Translations under genes and position numbers: made by a program | In this document: piece by piece, positions 61,267-64,000 of the stretch | Position numbering within the stretch: position 1 is the first letter of the stretch | How the letters are laid out: each line of letters begins with the position of its first letter | Assembly: GCA_020632655.1 (NCBI GenBank) | Contig: JACKFD010000014.1 | Span: 1-64,000 of the forward strand | Direction of reading: 5' to 3' | From: Spirochaetaceae bacterium | GTDB taxonomy: Bacteria > Myxococcota_A > UBA9160 > UBA4427 | Length of the DNA: 64,000 nucleotides | Notes under the pieces: generated by a model | The model's input: only the letters and a program-made list of their open reading frames with translations | Told to the model about the DNA's origin: nothing | The model's database searches: none

Positions 61267-62670
61267 TCACACGGAAGTCACCCAGCCCCCGTAGGCGGCG
61301 GGATCGAAGACCTTGATCGCGGGGTGGTCGGAGCTCAAGCCGTAGATCGTGCCGTCCTCGGCGATGATCGTCGCGGCGGCGCCCTCGCCGGCCAGGGACT
61401 CGATCCTGCGCGTGTTGCGGTCCACGCAGGCATCGCAGGCGAAGTTGAGCACACCTCGCCGGAAGTTCATGTGTTGCCCGAGGAACACGTTCCGGTGTCC
61501 GTGCACGATCGCGTAGACGCCGGCTCGCTGGAGCCGATGTCGTCCGACGTCGGTCATCGGCAGGTCGAGGTCCCGATACTTCGTGCGGAAGACGTTGCCG
61601 AGCGGGCCGTTGTAGAGCTCGAAGGGCGTCGTCTCGAGCGCCTCGCGGAAGCTCTCCTGCACGGCTTCACAGCCTCGCTCGGCGATCCAGGCCGCGGCCT
61701 CGTCGTCGACGCCCGCATGCGCGAAGAGCATCGATCCCTCCCGCATCGCGATGTGCATCCGCGAGAAGACCCAGTGGTAGGGCCCGTCGGCATCGAGGAA
61801 GAGGCCCCGCGCCCGCTCGAGCGCCGCGTACATGTCCCCGAGCGACATGCCGTAGGCGCGACAACGCGCCTCGAGCTCGATGGTCTTCTCCTGGATCCGC
61901 TTGAGCTCCTTCTCGATCCGCGCGGGCGGTACGAGGCCTTGCGCGAGCTTCGGGAACTCCTCGAACCAGCTGCGTTGCGGGAAGAGCCGGCTCCGAACGG
62001 CCTCGTCCGAGAGGCGCTGCGCCCCGTCCCCGCCGGCGAGATGCGTCTCGAAGACCTCCCGGAACAGCGTCATCGTCTTCTTGCCCATCCGCACGAAGAG
62101 ATGCGCGAGCCCCGGGTCGGTCGCCTCGGCGTGCCGGATGCCCAGGAAGGTCCGTACGTCGTGGTTGCCCGCGAGCAGCGTGAAGTGGACACCGCTCCCG
62201 GCGAAGTGTCCGATCGCGTCCAGCAAGGGCAGGTTCGCCGGTCCCTTGTCGAAGAGATCGCCGCCGATCACGAGGTGGACGTCCCGTCCGAAGGGCGTGA
62301 GGGCGAAGCCCTCGTCGGGGATCGCGGCGAGGGCCTCGTCGCTCTCGCTCTCGAGATCCGGGCTGTCGACGACGCCGGCGACGATCAGGCTGCGCCAGAA
62401 GGCCTCGCGGTCGGCGTGCAGGTCCGTCAGGAAGCAGATCGGCTGACGCGGTGCGACCCAGGTCTTGCCCTCGAGGTAATGTCGGATCATCCGCTCGGAA
62501 GGCGTGTCCGCGTCCGCCGGCGACTCGTGCAGCTTCGGCACCTCCGCCTGGGCCCAGCTCTCGAAGTGCAGGGGCTCGCCCGTGCCGGGACTGCGTCCGA
62601 CGGGCGCCTCGATGGACTCGTCGATGTAGTGGAGGAAGCGGCTGGCGAGGTGGTGTGCGACGACGCTCAT
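61267..62670 (-). CDS. metallophosphoesterase (calcineurin-like)
   Basis: A 467-residue phosphoesterase. The metal motifs are DLHAD (83-87), GGDLFDKGP (136-144), GNHD (168-171), AHAG and HGHRN. This is close to the PPP/ApaH pattern, but the N-terminal region and a long helical insertion (about 230-300) are unusual. It overlaps the histidine-phosphatase gene by four bases and lies upstream of the amphi-Trp genes in the same direction, so it may remove the phosphate that the cassette kinases add. The target is unknown. Confidence 0.88.
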   Translation of the reverse strand: MSVVAHHLASRFLHYIDESIEAPVGRSPGTGEPLHFESWAQAEVPKLHESPADADTPSERMIRHYLEGKTWVAPRQPICFLTDLHADREAFWRSLIVAGVVDSPDLESESDEALAAIPDEGFALTPFGRDVHLVIGGDLFDKGPANLPLLDAIGHFAGSGVHFTLLAGNHDVRTFLGIRHAEATDPGLAHLFVRMGKKTMTLFREVFETHLAGGDGAQRLSDEAVRSRLFPQRSWFEEFPKLAQGLVPPARIEKELKRIQEKTIELEARCRAYGMSLGDMYAALERARGLFLDADGPYHWVFSRMHIAMREGSMLFAHAGVDDEAAAWIAERGCEAVQESFREALETTPFELYNGPLGNVFRTKYRDLDLPMTDVGRHRLQRAGVYAIVHGHRNVFLGQHMNFRRGVLNFACDACVDRNTRRIESLAGEGAAATIIAEDGTIYGLSSDHPAIKVFDPAAYGGWVTSV

Positions 62671-63428
62671 CGTTGGACGGTCCCTCGATCATCGGCGGTG
62701 ACGGGCGCGGATCTCGCCGCGCGCGAGACCCAGTCGCCGGCCACCTTCACCCATTCGGTATCGCTTCGGCGCTCCAGGTAGATCGCCTGCGCATAATCCA
62801 TCGTGAAGCGGCTCACCGTCCCGACCTCGAGGGCCCCGAGGTGGACCGCCGCGTGGCGCAGACAGCCACCATGGGCAACGAAGAGCCGCACGCGATCCGA
62901 TCCTGCGTCCCCCGCGACCTCGTCGAGGCTCGCGCGCAGGCGCGCCGCTGTGCGGGCGCCCGCCTCGAGCAGCGACTCCGCGCCGGGCACGGGCAGGCGG
63001 AAATCGGGAATCCGGCGCCACTCCGGCGGCAGCGGTCCCAGGCGCGGATCCCGGGCGAGCGTCGCTGCGATCTCGCCGAAGGTCAGATTCGCGCAGCTCC
63101 CGAGCCCTCGCTCGAGAAGCTCCATGCGGTCCTCGACCTCGAAGGTCCGACCCGTCAGCTCGCGGAGTGCGCTCGCGAGCACGGTCGCGGTCTCGTGCGC
63201 GCGCAGGAGCTGCGATGACTCGAGCCGCTCGTCGAGCTCCGCGCCGAGGGACTCGACCTGCTCGAGGATCGTCCGGGCGGCTGCGCGCGCCTGGTCCCGT
63301 CCGCGGGCGCTGAGCGGGGTGGGCAGGTGTGCGCTCGGCATGTCCGAAGGACGATCGAAGTGCCCGTGGCGCACGAGCGCGGCGATCCGACGTCCCACGC
63401 GCGGAGGGGAGGCTTCGTCTCGGGGCAT
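62667..63428 (-). CDS. histidine phosphatase family protein
   Basis: A 253-residue phosphoglycerate-mutase-like phosphatase. The RHG motif is at 20-22 (ALVRHGHF), the second arginine in LESSQLLRAHETATVL, the acid-rich loop ERGLGSCANLT and the late histidine FVAHGGCLRHAA. ATG 63428 is favoured because the motif then sits near the N-terminus as in relatives; a GTG at 63479 is the alternative. First gene of the two-phosphatase pair, ATGA overlap with the metallophosphoesterase gene. Substrate unknown. Confidence 0.85.
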   Translation of the reverse strand: MPRDEASPPRVGRRIAALVRHGHFDRPSDMPSAHLPTPLSARGRDQARAAARTILEQVESLGAELDERLESSQLLRAHETATVLASALRELTGRTFEVEDRMELLERGLGSCANLTFGEIAATLARDPRLGPLPPEWRRIPDFRLPVPGAESLLEAGARTAARLRASLDEVAGDAGSDRVRLFVAHGGCLRHAAVHLGALEVGTVSRFTMDYAQAIYLERRSDTEWVKVAGDWVSRAARSAPVTADDRGTVQR

Positions 63429-63652
63429 GGAGCGGGCGTCGGACGGCACGCGTATCCCAGCTCGGCGCAGGGGCGCCACGAATCGGACGCGGATCCCGCG
63501 AGCCGGGCGCGCGTGAACGGGATCGCACCGTGCAGACTCGCGGACGGAGCCCGTTGGGCCGCGAATATACCCATCGGGCCGATGCCGTGCCGAGCGGATT
63601 GCGAGACGGAAAGGTGACGCTCTCGTGAAGAACGGGAAGCGATCCGTCCAGC

Positions 63653-64000
63653 CTAGACCGCGGCGTCCGCACTCCAGAACGCGCGCATGCCCCGGATGAG
63701 CCCGTCGTCGTCGAAGGCCATCACGTCGATGATCTCGATCGCGTGGTCGGGGCCGAGATTCGCGCGCATCGGGAAGGCCGCCTCGCCCGCGGCGACGCGC
63801 GGGTTGCCCGTCAGCTCGAGGCGCACGGCGCCGGCCGCTGCCGCGTAGAAAGCGCGGATCTTCTCGCGGCCGCGGATCGGATCCGTCCCGATCGGATCCT
63901 CGAGGGTCGCGTCCTCGGCGTAGAGCGCGGCGATCGAGTCGGCGTCGCCGGCGTTCATGAAGGCGACGTAGCGCTCGATCGTCTGCCGGATGTGGTCGTT
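63653..64000 (-). CDS. steroid delta-isomerase (SnoaL/NTF2 fold), 5' end outside window
   Basis: At least 116 residues; the frame is open to the right edge (NDHIRQTIERYVAF precedes the internal ATG at 63958), so the start is beyond the window. The sequence aligns by eye with Pseudomonas putida ketosteroid isomerase: the general-acid tyrosine in ERYVAF (Tyr16), the catalytic base in ATLEDPIG (Asp40) and the second acid in EIIDVMAFD (Asp103) are all kept. It would move the C5-C6 double bond of 3-oxosteroids to C4-C5. Other members of this fold act differently, but the full triad argues for isomerase activity. Confidence 0.85.
   Translation of the reverse strand, partial: NDHIRQTIERYVAFMNAGDADSIAALYAEDATLEDPIGTDPIRGREKIRAFYAAAAGAVRLELTGNPRVAAGEAAFPMRANLGPDHAIEIIDVMAFDDDGLIRGMRAFWSADAAV

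Overview
The window is 64 kb of very GC-rich, densely coding bacterial DNA from a Gram-negative organism. Evidence for an outer membrane includes a TonB/ExbB/ExbD module with its receptor, a Wza-like exporter, an outer-membrane beta-barrel, a lipoprotein and a PEP-CTERM surface protein. The gene mix (EPS locus, PEP-CTERM and IPTL/MYXO-like C-terminal tails, GAK cassette, many steroid- or xenobiotic-type catabolic enzymes) fits a deltaproteobacterial or myxococcal-type environmental lineage. That placement is inference only. I saw no rRNA, tRNA, CRISPR array, insertion sequence or phage gene.

Layout. 1-7.9 kb (+): a TonB3-type energy-transduction operon (long ExbB, ExbB, two tandem ExbDs, TonB, a TPR protein, a TonB-dependent receptor). 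7.9-14 kb: an esterase, an ACAD10-type phosphotransferase and a CoA-transferase on the minus strand, then an MFS exporter and an acetyltransferase on the plus strand. 14-27.3 kb: a divergent exopolysaccharide locus. The minus arm encodes chain-length control, a deacetylase, Wza and an outer-membrane barrel. The plus arm encodes the initiating sugar transferase, a degenerate GGDEF membrane protein, two glycosyltransferases, an O-antigen-ligase-like polymerase, a flippase and a polysaccharide-lyase-like protein. A 386-bp leader with a perfect 11-bp inverted repeat lies between the arms.

27.3-35.2 kb holds catabolic genes: a luciferase-like monooxygenase, a TauD dioxygenase, a metal-site-degenerate amidohydrolase, a sulfotransferase, a D-aminoacylase-like amidohydrolase, a P450 and an AhpD-like protein. 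35.2-38.1 kb (-) encodes two surface proteins: a PEP-CTERM protein and a pentapeptide-repeat protein with an exact 133-residue super-repeat. 38.6-43 kb (+): SelO, an unknown protein, an SDR and a duplicated EthD-like protein. 43-51.8 kb: a beta-helix lipoprotein, an acyl-CoA ligase, a receiver-GGDEF-EAL regulator, a Baeyer-Villiger-type monooxygenase and a PfkB kinase.

52-56.4 kb (-) is a tightly overlapping operon: HAD phosphatase, GMC oxidoreductase, SDR, glycosyltransferase. 56.6-63.4 kb (-) is the most interesting region, an uncharacterised GAK-type cassette: HprK-related kinase B, an ATP-grasp enzyme, a PhoU-phosphotransferase fusion and two amphi-Trp proteins, preceded in the same direction by a metallophosphoesterase and a histidine phosphatase. 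The window ends in a ketosteroid isomerase that keeps all three catalytic residues and runs off the right edge.
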